A stretch of DNA of 64,000 bases from contig BMPS01000011.1 of NCBI GenBank assembly GCA_014647715.1, forward strand, positions 1-64,000. The letters run 5' to 3'. Position 1 is the first letter of the stretch. The number at the start of each line of letters is the position of its first letter. Shown here one piece after another: positions 48,077-56,496 of this stretch. The notes beneath the pieces were generated by a model that did no database searches, had not been told where the DNA came from, and was given only the letters and a program-made list of their open reading frames with translations. The DNA is from Streptomyces cinereus. Lineage in GTDB: Bacteria; Pseudomonadota; Gammaproteobacteria; Pseudomonadales; Moraxellaceae. The translations under genes were made by a program, and so were the position numbers.

Positions 48077-48137
48077 CTTCAGCTCCTTTGATGATGGTTC
48101 AACTTGGGTGGTTACAATACTTTATTAAAAAACGCCA

Positions 48138-48680
48138 TTAAAAATTCATGGCATCATCTGCGGTGTCGACCACAGTTAACTGATAGTCCAAATGCCCTAA
48201 ATAGCCATAATGTCCTTTTTCACTGAGTTCCGCAACAATAGTGACGTCATCACAATGTACCCGATCCATAAGCTTGGTTTGATGACTGGCTTGATTGTCA
48301 GTAGGTGTTTTATTGGACTGATACAGTGATTGGATACGCAGTAATGGGTCATTGAGCGCATAGGTAGCGCCATCGGTGACAAAGGTCAAATACTCACCGA
48401 CCTTGTGCACCTTACCTTTAAAATGCTGATTGGTGACAACCCCGCTAAAGGCAGGGGTATATAAACGGCGCGCTTTATATTGCTGCTTGGCATATTGCCA
48501 TGCGCCATAACTGCCTAGGACAGCAGTTACGCCCGTTGCTGCTGTGGCTGTCACACCAACGCCAATGAGTTTCGCGACAACGTGACGCTTTTTAGCTTTG
48601 TTTTTTTGTTTGCGAGGCTGTGCTGAGCGCTTAGATTGTTGTGCTTGAGGCTCAGTCGCTTTGTTATTTTTTTTAACCAT
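48138..48680 (-). CDS. Basic, single-span membrane protein of unknown function
   Basis: 180 residues from the ATG at 48680 (GTG 48689 possible). A Lys/Gln/Arg-rich N-terminus of about 35 residues is followed by one Gly/Ala/Thr-rich hydrophobic segment (LIGVGVTATAATGVTAVLGSYGAW) and a mainly beta-like C-terminal domain. I do not recognise the family. Confidence 0.6.
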   Translation of the reverse strand: MVKKNNKATEPQAQQSKRSAQPRKQKNKAKKRHVVAKLIGVGVTATAATGVTAVLGSYGAWQYAKQQYKARRLYTPAFSGVVTNQHFKGKVHKVGEYLTFVTDGATYALNDPLLRIQSLYQSNKTPTDNQASHQTKLMDRVHCDDVTIVAELSEKGHYGYLGHLDYQLTVVDTADDAMNF

Positions 48681-48794
48681 GAATGTCACTTTGAATGTTG
48701 TTTTTGATAAAAAATGCCAGTAATCACTTCAAAAAAAATTGATTAACTTATAGTAAAATGTTTTGGCAACATTTACCGCAACTTTTTGTTAGTA

Positions 48795-49052
48795 TTATTT
48801 TTGCCAAATTTGCTTATATTTTGCAAGCAGCTGTTCGGGCGATTCAGGGCGCTCATCGTCTTTGATGATGCAGTCAATCGGACAGACTTTGTCGCAGGTT
48901 GGCTCATCATAGAACCCGATGCATTCGGTGCACAAGTCAGGATTGATGACGTAAGTTTTTTGTACTTTATTGTCATAGCTAATGGCTTCATTTGGGCATT
49001 CAGGCTCACAAATGTCGCAATTAATACAGTCGGAAGTGATTTTTAGTGCCAT
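48795..49052 (-). CDS. YfhL-family 2[4Fe-4S] ferredoxin
   Basis: 85 residues from the ATG at 49052; the longer frame to 49088 is rejected. Two clusters: CINCDICEPECP and CTECIGFYDEPTCDKVCP, the second with the extended loop typical of Allochromatium-type and YfhL ferredoxins. Electron donor or acceptor unknown. In several relatives it lies next to coaD; here the neighbour is a decayed gene. Confidence 0.92.
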   Translation of the reverse strand: MALKITSDCINCDICEPECPNEAISYDNKVQKTYVINPDLCTECIGFYDEPTCDKVCPIDCIIKDDERPESPEQLLAKYKQIWQK

Positions 49053-49123
49053 GTCTTGTAGTCTGTTTTTACCTTTAGCAATTAACACCTTTAGCGATTA
49101 GCGATTAACGATTGACACCGCAC

Positions 49124-49440
49124 TTAGGCGCCATACCTCATATACCATATACTGTCATCTTGCATCCACAACTCCTGCATGACATTTGCTGTCGCTTCAT
49201 GCTTATAATACAAAGTGATCATACATTCGGTGAGTGAGAAAAAGTGATAGCGAACACGCTCAGGCAATAGCGGTTGAGACTGCCAGTCTCGAGATTACCA
49301 TAAGTTATGTAAAATCTCCTGCCAGCTGTCGCGAGTGTGGATTGCTTTACCGTTAACAAACCGAAAATTGTCCGCTAAATTCCCGCCAAAGTCGTCTCAA
49401 TGGCTTTAAAATCCCGCCTGATACCGCGACAACAAGACCA
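49124..49440 (-). pseudogene. Decayed NTF2-like (DUF4440-type) gene
   Basis: Minus-strand DNA between trhP and the ferredoxin gene reads as protein only across frame changes. One frame gives DFKAIETTLAG (from 49413), the next continues NLADNFRFVNGKAIHTRDSW, then reads QEILHNLW, a stop codon, and then SRDWQSQPLLPERVRYHFF, ITLYYKHEATANVMQELW and DDSIWYMRYGA to a TAA at 49124. The pattern D-F-x-A-I-E-x-x-L-A, D-N-F-R-F-V, and a late L-W-x-x-D-x-x-W-Y resembles small NTF2-fold proteins (SnoaL/DUF4440). At least one frameshift and one nonsense codon are present, so it is broken. Confidence 0.5.
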
Positions 49441-49442
49441 AC

Positions 49443-50876
49443 TTAGGTAAAAATTGGTTCACTGACGCTTTTCATGATTAGCGCAAATTGCAACACATCA
49501 TCTTGCATCTCTTTAAACGGATTGGCGATTTGACACACCCAGCCAGAGCCTAAAGCGCCATCAATCGGCTCACCTTGTTTATTCCACATTTCTTTGAGTG
49601 GGTAGCTCAAATTACCCTGCGGCGTCATGATTTCGATGGTATCACCCACCATCAATTTATTCTTAATTATTAAGGTTAAGCGCGTTGGCGTAATGTCGCT
49701 AATCTCGGCAACAAACTGCTGATGATCGGTTTTTGATGACCCATATTCATAGTTTTGGTAATCACTATGCACGTGGCGACGTAAAAAGCCTTCGGTATAG
49801 CCGCGATTGGCGAGCCCATCGAGTGCGGTGATTAAGCCTGTATCAAATGGTTTGCCAGCTGCGGCATCATCAATCGCTTGGCGGTACACTTGCGCGGTGC
49901 GTGCCACATAATAATGCGACTTGGTACGGCCTTCGATTTTGAGTGAGTGCACCCCCATATGGGTCAGCTCAGGGACTAGCTCAACGGCACGTAAGTCTTT
50001 AGAATTCATAATATAAGTGCCATGTTCATCTTCAAACATCGCCATCAATTCGCCTGGGCGACCTTGTTCTTCAATCAGTACCACTTCATCCGATGGCTGC
50101 TGTACATAGTCATCGCCCATCACCACATCACCATTTAGATTGATAGTTTGGATGGCGTCTTCTTGTGTGGCTTGAGTAGGAACAAAAACTTCGGGGCTAT
50201 TGATAGGTTGGCTGATAGGCTGTGTTGGCACGATATCGCCCGTTTCGTTTTCTTCTGCTTTATAGGTGTTGTATGACCAGCGACAGGCATTGGTACAAGT
50301 GCCTTGGTTGGCATCGCGTTTATTGATATAGCCAGAGAGCAAGCAACGACCCGAATAGGCCATACAAAGTGCCCCATGCACAAATACCTCAATTTCCATA
50401 TCAGGCACTTCAGCGATGATTTGCTCGATTTCTTTGAGTGACAACTCGCGACTCAAAATCACGCGGCTGACGCCCATTTGTTTCCAAAACTTTACCGTTG
50501 CCCAGTTCACCGCGTTCGCCTGCACCGATAGGTGAATTACCTGCTCTGGAAAGGCTTCACGTACCATCATAATCATCCCAGCATCTGACATAATCAGCGC
50601 ATCGGGTTTCATCTCAATCACAGGGCGGATGTCTTCGATAAAAGTTTTAAGCTTGGCATTATGCGCTTGGATATTGACCACGACATAAAATTGCTTGCCT
50701 AGTGAATGGGCGTAGGCAATCCCTTTGGCAAGATTTTCCTCATCAAAATCATTATTGCGCACCCGCAAGCTATAGCGTGCTTGTCCCGCATATACGGCAT
50801 CTGCGCCATAGGCAAACGCATATTGCATATTACGAAAAGTGCCAGCAGGGCATAAAAGTTCAGGCTTACGGGTCAT
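49443..50876 (-). CDS. trhP: U32 peptidase-family tRNA hydroxylation protein
   Basis: 477 residues, homologue of YegQ/TrhP, which with prephenate takes part in forming 5-hydroxyuridine at wobble position 34 of tRNAs. ELLCPAGTFRNMQYAFAYGADAVYAG at the start, and the iron-sulfur-type cysteine cluster HGALCMAYSGRCLLS, GTCTNACRW are present. An Asp/Glu/Gln-rich insert follows the cluster (about residues 208-270), which lengthens it against E. coli YegQ (453). Confidence 0.93.
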   Translation of the reverse strand: MTRKPELLCPAGTFRNMQYAFAYGADAVYAGQARYSLRVRNNDFDEENLAKGIAYAHSLGKQFYVVVNIQAHNAKLKTFIEDIRPVIEMKPDALIMSDAGMIMMVREAFPEQVIHLSVQANAVNWATVKFWKQMGVSRVILSRELSLKEIEQIIAEVPDMEIEVFVHGALCMAYSGRCLLSGYINKRDANQGTCTNACRWSYNTYKAEENETGDIVPTQPISQPINSPEVFVPTQATQEDAIQTINLNGDVVMGDDYVQQPSDEVVLIEEQGRPGELMAMFEDEHGTYIMNSKDLRAVELVPELTHMGVHSLKIEGRTKSHYYVARTAQVYRQAIDDAAAGKPFDTGLITALDGLANRGYTEGFLRRHVHSDYQNYEYGSSKTDHQQFVAEISDITPTRLTLIIKNKLMVGDTIEIMTPQGNLSYPLKEMWNKQGEPIDGALGSGWVCQIANPFKEMQDDVLQFALIMKSVSEPIFT

Positions 50877-50986
50877 AACTATCCTTACAGCGTGTCATAC
50901 AATGTGAAATTGTTGATATTATAACAAATTTGCTAATCACGCGGAAAAAAACTTGAGTAATTTACTCGGAAATCATGATAAAGCGG

Positions 50987-51457
50987 TTATAAAATATTCA
51001 ACGATAAACCCGCACAGACTGCCATAGTAAGCTCAGCGACTTGCTCATCAAATGCGCTTGACCATTCACCTTTTAATAGTAAAGGCGGTTGTATCCAGCG
51101 CCAACGCAACCCTGTGACGATACTCTCTACCGCGCGTTTGCTACCTGTACCGTCAAGCCCCGCACGGATATAACATGCCACAGGCAGTCCTTGTTTTTGC
51201 TCTAGCACGGGGTAATAAATTCGCTCAAAAAAATCCTTGGTCAGCCCCGCCATATAACCAAAATTTTCGGTTGTGCCAATGATAATGGCATCCGCTTTTA
51301 ACACATCTTCCACTTGGGTTTGTAACGGTGTTTTAACAATCACAGTGACGTTATCAATATCCGCTAGCTGTGTGGCGGATTTTGCAACTTCTGCTAATCG
51401 CTGGGTATTATCTGATGGGGTATGTAATACCAATAGTAAATTTTTCATTTCACCCAT
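50987..51457 (-). CDS. Flavodoxin-like NAD(P)H-dependent reductase
   Basis: 156 residues from ATG 51457 (TAGGATG upstream); ATG 51466 and 51448 are alternatives. A flavodoxin fold is suggested by the beta-1 strand LLLVLHTPSDNTQRLAEV (phosphate loop) and by ADAIIIGTTENFGYMAGLTKDFFERIYY, the FMN-contact block of NADPH-dependent FMN reductase/flavodoxin_2-like proteins. Substrate unknown. Confidence 0.8.
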   Translation of the reverse strand: MGEMKNLLLVLHTPSDNTQRLAEVAKSATQLADIDNVTVIVKTPLQTQVEDVLKADAIIIGTTENFGYMAGLTKDFFERIYYPVLEQKQGLPVACYIRAGLDGTGSKRAVESIVTGLRWRWIQPPLLLKGEWSSAFDEQVAELTMAVCAGLSLNIL

Positions 51458-51499
51458 ATTGTACATCCTAAAATTTCATGATTACCCAATTTTGGCGAA

Positions 51500-51525
51500 T
51501 AAAAAACCGCAAGGTGATGCGGTTT
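51500..51525 (-). terminator. Terminator of the nfeD-qmcA operon
   Basis: On the minus strand AAACCGCA, loop TCACCT, TGCGGTTT, followed by TTTATT. Confidence 0.8.
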
Positions 51526-51564
51526 CAGTCAGCGTTTTAATCAGCAAATGAGTCACGCCCAATG

Positions 51565-52437
51565 TTAAGGACGGTGAATTTTATCGCCCACTTCCCCCAT
51601 CATACCACGCACGGTATTTAAGATATCAGCAGGCAGTACCACGGTTTTGGCATTCGGTGATTTTGACATATCAGTCATGGCTTTGATGTACTGCTCACCT
51701 AGTAGATATAGCAGCGGAATTTCGCGCTCGCCCACCGCTTCACTAATCAAGCGAATTGATTGCTCACTGCCTCGCGCCAGTACCACTTGCGCTTCGGCAT
51801 CACGCCGTGACGCCTCAAGACGTCCATCAGCTTCTGCAATCGCCGCTTGGCGCTGACCATCCGCTTTGGTCACTGTAGCACGGCGTTGCCGCTCCGCAGC
51901 CGCCTGTTCTTCCATTGCCATTTGCATGGTAGGCGATGGGCTAATATCTTGGATTTCCACGGTTTTTAGGGTAATGCCCCAATCGGCAATATCATCAGAA
52001 ATTGACATTTTTAGCGCGGCTTTGATTTGGTCACGCGATGATAACGCACTGTCAAAATCCATATCACCAATGATAGAACGCAGTGAGGTTTGTACCAAAT
52101 TACGAATGCCTTGCTCGTAATTCTCAATACCATATACGGCGCGCTCTGGATGTACGATATTGATATACGCCACCGCATTGGCGATAATCACGACGTTATC
52201 ACGGGTGATTACCTCTTGCGATGGAATATCTAAAACTATGTCTTTGGTGGTTACTTTATATGCCACGTTATCGACATAAGGAATGATAAAATTCAACCCA
52301 GGCTCTAAGGTCTGATGGTATTTTCCCAAACGCTGTACAATCCATTTAAACCCTTGTGGTACGATTTTTACCCCTTTATAAAGGGTAAATAGTACAAAGG
52401 CGACCAAAAAAATACCAATACCGCTCAACGCTTCCAT
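51565..52437 (-). CDS. qmcA: SPFH/Band 7 membrane protein (QmcA-like)
   Basis: 290-residue stomatin-like protein. One N-terminal membrane helix, then the SPFH domain (IVPQGFKWIVQRLGKYHQTLEPGLNF), then an Ala/Glu/Arg-rich coiled coil (residues about 180-230) used for oligomerisation. Such proteins form large membrane rings and influence membrane protease or microdomain organisation. It pairs with the NfeD gene upstream, a conserved arrangement. Confidence 0.92.
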   Translation of the reverse strand: MEALSGIGIFLVAFVLFTLYKGVKIVPQGFKWIVQRLGKYHQTLEPGLNFIIPYVDNVAYKVTTKDIVLDIPSQEVITRDNVVIIANAVAYINIVHPERAVYGIENYEQGIRNLVQTSLRSIIGDMDFDSALSSRDQIKAALKMSISDDIADWGITLKTVEIQDISPSPTMQMAMEEQAAAERQRRATVTKADGQRQAAIAEADGRLEASRRDAEAQVVLARGSEQSIRLISEAVGEREIPLLYLLGEQYIKAMTDMSKSPNAKTVVLPADILNTVRGMMGEVGDKIHRP

Positions 52438-52447
52438 GACAAGTCCT

Positions 52448-52477
52448 TTATTGATGCTTATTAATGCTTATTGATGC
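52448..52477 (-). repeat. Three tandem 10-bp repeats at the nfeD 3' end
   Basis: TTATTGATGC, TTATTAATGC, TTATTGATGC on the plus strand. The last copy encodes the final residues and stop codon of the NfeD protein. Confidence 0.8.
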
Positions 52478-52926
52478 TTGGTGGATTCTACAAGCAACTC
52501 ATTTCCAATGACATCCACGACAATGGCTCTATCGCCAACTGCCAGCGGCGCGCTCTGATAGCTACGACACACCCATTCATCCGCCCCAAAAATTGGCACA
52601 CTAAAACGAATCTTGCCCAATTTATCTGCTTGCGGACTTTGAATAATCATGCCTGTTTCCCCGATGATAACCCCCGAACCCAATCCCGCTGTGGTACGAT
52701 TTTGCATATACGGCTTGATAAATTTAAAGCCAATGATAGTAAAAATCACCGACAGCATCAGCCATACCATCAGCCAAAAAAACCAGCTAAATGGTAATAG
52801 CCATGACAAAGCGGCTACCACAATCGCCGCCACACCAATCGATAAACTCACAAAACTGGTCAAGAATAGTTCAAGAATAATCAGCACTAACCCCAAAATT
52901 AGCCAGTGCCAAGGCTCAATTAGCAT
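52468..52926 (-). CDS. NfeD family membrane protein
   Basis: 152 residues: two or three hydrophobic N-terminal helices, then a soluble OB-fold domain (GVIIGETGMIIQSPQADKLGKIRFSVPIFGADEW). This is the short NfeD1b/YbbK type, the usual partner of SPFH proteins. It lies 30 bp upstream of qmcA on the same strand. Confidence 0.92.
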   Translation of the reverse strand: MLIEPWHWLILGLVLIILELFLTSFVSLSIGVAAIVVAALSWLLPFSWFFWLMVWLMLSVIFTIIGFKFIKPYMQNRTTAGLGSGVIIGETGMIIQSPQADKLGKIRFSVPIFGADEWVCRSYQSAPLAVGDRAIVVDVIGNELLVESTKHQ

Positions 52927-53147
52927 ATCCCCACCTTGATTTTTACTATACCAAACCCATTATGCAAGATTATGAATTTAAAAACAAATGACCGTTATTT
53001 AACCCGCTATCTTTGTCATATTATGCACTATCGGCTATCAACTGCTTGACCGTACAGACTGCTAACTGTGGTTAATGATTGCACAAAGATGTGTTTTTTC
53101 CTATAGTGGTCAATGACGCCTTCCTTTCTAGAGTCCCAAAAAATACG

Positions 53148-53612
53148 ATGAGCCTTGATGCCCTCAAACTTAGTAACCAATTATGTTTTCCTATTTATTC
53201 ACTGTCAAAAAGTATCATTAACCACTATCGCCCCCTGCTAAAAGCCTTGGATTTGACCTACCCACAGTACCTTGTCATGCTGGTGCTATGGGAAAAAAGT
53301 CCACAAACTGTCGGCACATTGGGCGATTTTTTAGACCTTGATACCGGCACCCTGACGCCTTTACTTAAAAGACTTGAAGCCAAAGGCTTTGTGCACCGTG
53401 AGCGTGCCACGCAAGACGAACGGGTGGTACAAATATCGCTCACTGCCAAAGGGGATGCCTTAAAAATCCAAGCTGCGTCCATTCCTAGCGCTATGTTAGC
53501 TGCCATGCAGTTAGATGACGAAGCGATAGATTTGCTAAAACAAGTGGCGCAAAAACTCTGCCCGATTCATACAGAGGTGTGTACCCACAATTTATCACCC
53601 AAAAACCAATAA
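53148..53612 (+). CDS. ohrR: MarR-family organic peroxide regulator OhrR
   Basis: Repressor of ohr that senses organic hydroperoxides. 154 residues from ATG 53148, beginning MSLDALKLSNQLCFPIYSLS; the longer frame to 53079 is unlike the family. The reactive Cys13 in NQLCFPIY corresponds to the sensing cysteine of OhrR. The winged helix shows LTYPQYLVMLVLWE and TLTPLLKRLEAKGFVHRER. The ohr gene lies 288 bp downstream and a strong palindrome lies between them. Confidence 0.93.
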   Translation: MSLDALKLSNQLCFPIYSLSKSIINHYRPLLKALDLTYPQYLVMLVLWEKSPQTVGTLGDFLDLDTGTLTPLLKRLEAKGFVHRERATQDERVVQISLTAKGDALKIQAASIPSAMLAAMQLDDEAIDLLKQVAQKLCPIHTEVCTHNLSPKNQ

Positions 53613-53759
53613 ACAAATTTTCATCTTTAAGCGCTATCTGCCTACGTCTTATCTATTATCATGCGTCTTGTTAGGGTATCGTTAGATTTAGCATTTTTAG
53701 TCATTTGTTATTAGTTTGTATGCAGCGTGTGAGAATTTGATTACCGTGTCTAGGCACTG

Positions 53760-53787
53760 AAAATTATATTGTGTAAAATATAATTTT
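53760..53787. promoter_or_regulatory. 28-bp palindrome, likely OhrR operator
   Basis: Perfect 11-bp arms AAAATTATATT (53760-53770) and AATATAATTTT (53777-53787) around GTGTAA. It is AT-rich, lies about 115 bp before ohr and 150 bp after ohrR, and OhrR proteins bind AT-rich palindromes of this kind. Confidence 0.65.
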
Positions 53788-53850
53788 TTAAAACTTAAAT
53801 ACTGTGGCGAATCTTGTAACGCCTATCGCCGATTTTTTTTATTCATTCAC

Positions 53851-53888
53851 GCAAGTTAAGCATTCAAAAGCAAGTTAAGTATTCAAAA
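53851..53888 (+). repeat. Tandem 19-bp duplication in the ohr leader
   Basis: GCAAGTTAAGCATTCAAAA and GCAAGTTAAGTATTCAAAA, one mismatch, ending 12 bp before the ohr ATG. Confidence 0.85.
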
Positions 53889-53900
53889 AAAGGTACTCTT

Positions 53901-54317
53901 ATGAAAATTTTTTATAAAACCCCAACCGCTACCTCAACAGGCGGCCGCTCAGGTCATGTTGCACTAGAAGATGGTTCACTAGGCTTTGATTTACAAACCC
54001 CTGAGCAAAATAGTACAGGCGTCAACCCAGAAAAATTATTTGCCATGGGCTATGCCGCGTGTTTTGACAATGCGTTGACTCATGTGGCACAGCGTATGAA
54101 GCTAGAAGGCGTCAGCTCAAAAACCTCAGCGGTTGTGGGACTGGGTATGAATACCCAAGGCGGTTATGCGCTTGACATCGATTTGTATATTGAACTTAGC
54201 GGCGTTAGCGAAGAGCAAGCCAAAGACTTGGTTGAGACGACAGATAAGGTCTGCCCGTATTCTAATGCCGTGCGTGGCAATGTTGACGTACGCCTGCATA
54301 CCCAAGTAGTGGCATAA
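53901..54317 (+). CDS. ohr: Organic hydroperoxide resistance peroxiredoxin Ohr
   Basis: Thiol peroxidase that reduces organic hydroperoxides with lipoylated partners. 138 residues. Reactive Cys54 in GYAACFDNAL and resolving Cys118 in KVCPYSNAVRGN are both present, with the catalytic Arg16 region TGGRSGHV. Expression is likely controlled by the upstream OhrR. Confidence 0.96.
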   Translation: MKIFYKTPTATSTGGRSGHVALEDGSLGFDLQTPEQNSTGVNPEKLFAMGYAACFDNALTHVAQRMKLEGVSSKTSAVVGLGMNTQGGYALDIDLYIELSGVSEEQAKDLVETTDKVCPYSNAVRGNVDVRLHTQVVA

Positions 54318-54331
54318 TCAATTTAACATAA

Positions 54332-54475
54332 TTTCCATTGCAAGCAGCGTGCTCAAATGTCAAAGACCAATTTGGGCACATTCACCGTTTTGTTGAGCAA
54401 GTTGAAAGCCACCCAAGCTATCTAAAAGCCAATGCTAAAATTGGCAAAATCGAGCTTGAAAAACTTGGGCAATAA
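54332..54475 (+). pseudogene. C-terminal gene fragment, perhaps glutathione S-transferase
   Basis: Between ohr and the nitroreductase gene one frame reads, from 54359, VKDQFGHIHRFVEQVESHPS, then YLKANAKIGKIELEKLGQ and TAA. An in-frame stop at 54329 closes it upstream, leaving at most 47 codons. The pattern (position of Pro after a helix, polar tail) looks like the C-terminal end of a glutathione S-transferase, but the match is by feel. It is most likely the surviving 3' end of a deleted gene. Confidence 0.4.
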
Positions 54476-54505
54476 TCTTTATCACTACTATATTAGGAAT
54501 ATTTC

Positions 54506-55141
54506 ATGTCACTGATTGAGAATTTACAATGGCGCCATGCCGTCAAAGCCTTTGACCCAAACCAAAGCGTGAGTCAAGAAAATATCGACAAAATCATCGA
54601 AGCCACCCGACTGGCGCCCACCTCATCGGGATTGCAGCCCTTTAAAGTTATCGTGGTCAAAAACCAAGCCATCAAGGCGCAGCTAGTGGCGGGTGCGCTC
54701 AATCCTGAGTGCATGAAAGAATGTTCTCACGTGCTTGTTTTTGCAGGTTGGCAGGATTATAGCGCCGAAAAAATTGATACCGTGTATGACATGACCACAG
54801 ATGAGCGTGGCTTACCTAGAGGACGTTTTGATAGTTATACTTCCATGCTCAAAGCAAGTGTGGCCAAAAAAAGCGCAGACGAAAATTTTGAACATATCGC
54901 TCGCCAAGCTTACATTGGCTTAGGACTTGCGTTGGCTCAAGCAGCAGAGCTTAAAGTAGATAGTTGCCCTGCCGAGGGCTTTGATCCTAAGCTGATTGAC
55001 GAGGTATTAGGTTTAGAGAAATTGGGGCTAAAAAGCATCGTAATCATGTACGTGGGTGTTTCAGATCCAGCACGTGATTGGATTGCGCCTATGGCAAAAG
55101 TACGCGTAGCCACTGAAGATTTTGTTATTGAATACAATTAA
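54506..55141 (+). CDS. Nitroreductase-family NAD(P)H oxidoreductase
   Basis: FMN enzyme of the NfsB type, 211 residues. The FMN-binding start WRHAVKAFDPNQSV, the APTSSGLQPFKVIVV block and the late Gly-rich segment LGLEKLGLKSIVIMYVGVSD are present. It could reduce nitro-compounds, quinones or flavins. A strong terminator follows. The gene lies after ohr and a gene fragment, in an oxidative-stress setting. Confidence 0.9.
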   Translation: MSLIENLQWRHAVKAFDPNQSVSQENIDKIIEATRLAPTSSGLQPFKVIVVKNQAIKAQLVAGALNPECMKECSHVLVFAGWQDYSAEKIDTVYDMTTDERGLPRGRFDSYTSMLKASVAKKSADENFEHIARQAYIGLGLALAQAAELKVDSCPAEGFDPKLIDEVLGLEKLGLKSIVIMYVGVSDPARDWIAPMAKVRVATEDFVIEYN

Positions 55142-55170
55142 TTCATCAGCTAGCAAAAAAACCGCTAAGA

Positions 55171-55205
55171 AAAACCCTCTAAATCGCTTATTTAGAGGGT
55201 TTTTT
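55171..55205. terminator. Bidirectional terminator nitroreductase / tonB
   Basis: AAACCCTCTAAAT, loop CGCTT, ATTTAGAGGGTTT with A-run and T-run. It serves the rightward nitroreductase gene and may also end the leftward tonB transcript. Confidence 0.8.
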
Positions 55206-55290
55206 ATATCTACAATGGGCAAGTGATATTGGTTAAAGCAATTTGTACGGGGATAAGCTTTATGAAGAACGGATTTTTTAACAATCATAG

Positions 55291-56388
55291 TTATTGACAG
55301 CGAACCGGTAGATTGACAATACCCACCACCGGTACACCATTTTTGGTAAAGGGGTTAAATTTGCCGCTCTTAGCCTGCATAGCCAGTTGTCTATCGACTC
55401 TGGCATTGCCAGTCGATTTGGCTAAAGTGACGCTGGTTGGATTGCCTTGTTTGTCCACCGTATAGCGAATAATCGCCGTTAATGCGCCGTTTTCCAGGTC
55501 TTCACTATGACAGCTAAAACTAGGTTGCCGTCGCCAACTTGCTTGCCCTGCCGAAAAGCTCACAGGTGAATTATTTTGAGCTTGCTGGGCTTGTTTATCC
55601 TTGTCGGCTTGTTGTTGTTTTGCCTTTTCGGCTTTCGCCCTAGCTTCATCGGCTTGTCTGGCTTTGGCATCAGCTAGCGCTTTTTGACGATCTATTTCTG
55701 CTTGTTTGCGCTCACGCTCTTGTTGTTCAATTAATTGGTTTTCCAACGCTTTTTGCCGTGCAAGCGCTTGTTGGCGTTCCAATTCTTGTTGTCTTTCTAA
55801 TTCTTGCTGTCTGACGAGTGCTTGCTGGCGTTCAAGTTGTTGTTTTTGCGCTTGTTCGGCTCGCTCATTGGCGAGGGCTAGTTGCCTTGCCATGACAATG
55901 TTTTGGTCAACCTGTGGCGGCTTGACGATAGTTTTTTCTGCTGGTTTCGACGGTTCGGGTAATGGTTTAATCGGTTGTTCTACAGGTTTTTTAGCCATCG
56001 GTTTTTCGACCGTTTTCTCAATAGGCTTGCTGATGGGTTTTTGTATAGGCTTTTCTTTTGGCTTTTCTTCCACTTTTTCTATGGGCTTTTCTTTTGGCTT
56101 TTCGACGGGTTTGGGTAGTTGTTTTATTGGTTGTGGCTCGGCTGTTACCGTCATCTCTTTAGGCTTGGTTGGCGCAGGTGGTGGCGCGATAAAGCTAATT
56201 TCTAACGGTGGCGTGACGTTCGGTGGTTTGATATCAGGCGTTGCCATATTTGCCAAGCTAATCGCTACGATACCGTGTAAGCTCAATACGCCAATCAGTG
56301 CCAACGTGCCCGACTTTTTATCGAATATGCTGCTAATATCGTTTGAGAAATGGGCTTGACTAAAGTTAGCGTGACGTTGGATAGGCAT
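55291..56388 (-). CDS. tonB: TonB energy transducer with coiled-coil segment
   Basis: Couples the proton gradient to outer-membrane receptors. 365 residues, longer than E. coli TonB (239). An N-terminal helix near residues 28-48 is followed by a Pro/Lys/Glu-rich linker (PKPVEKPKEKP-like repeats, to about 155), then a long Gln/Glu/Arg/Ala helix (about 165-270) that looks like TolA. The C-terminal domain has ALTAIIRYTVDKQGNPTSVTLAKSTGNARVD, the TonB/energy-transducer fold. It is divergent from fhuC with a Fur box in its promoter region. Confidence 0.9.
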   Translation of the reverse strand: MPIQRHANFSQAHFSNDISSIFDKKSGTLALIGVLSLHGIVAISLANMATPDIKPPNVTPPLEISFIAPPPAPTKPKEMTVTAEPQPIKQLPKPVEKPKEKPIEKVEEKPKEKPIQKPISKPIEKTVEKPMAKKPVEQPIKPLPEPSKPAEKTIVKPPQVDQNIVMARQLALANERAEQAQKQQLERQQALVRQQELERQQELERQQALARQKALENQLIEQQERERKQAEIDRQKALADAKARQADEARAKAEKAKQQQADKDKQAQQAQNNSPVSFSAGQASWRRQPSFSCHSEDLENGALTAIIRYTVDKQGNPTSVTLAKSTGNARVDRQLAMQAKSGKFNPFTKNGVPVVGIVNLPVRCQ

Positions 56389-56442
56389 AGTTATAGGGCT
56401 GTATGTTTAGGAAAAGTCTTAAAATCGCTGTATTATAGTGTG

Positions 56443-56461
56443 AATGAGAATCGTTATCAAT
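56443..56461. promoter_or_regulatory. Fur box near the tonB promoter
   Basis: AATGAGAATCGTTATCAAT resembles the 19-bp Fur consensus GATAATGATAATCATTATC. Placed 55-73 bp before tonB. Confidence 0.65.
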
Positions 56462-56496
56462 ATCTTAAATGATATTAATTCTTATTTATAAAAATT

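Noticed and set aside
55706-56359. 217-codon frame opposite tonB
   Set aside because: It is the antisense of a repetitive Pro/Lys/Glu and Gln/Glu coding region; Cys/Phe/Ser-rich composition is the expected artefact.
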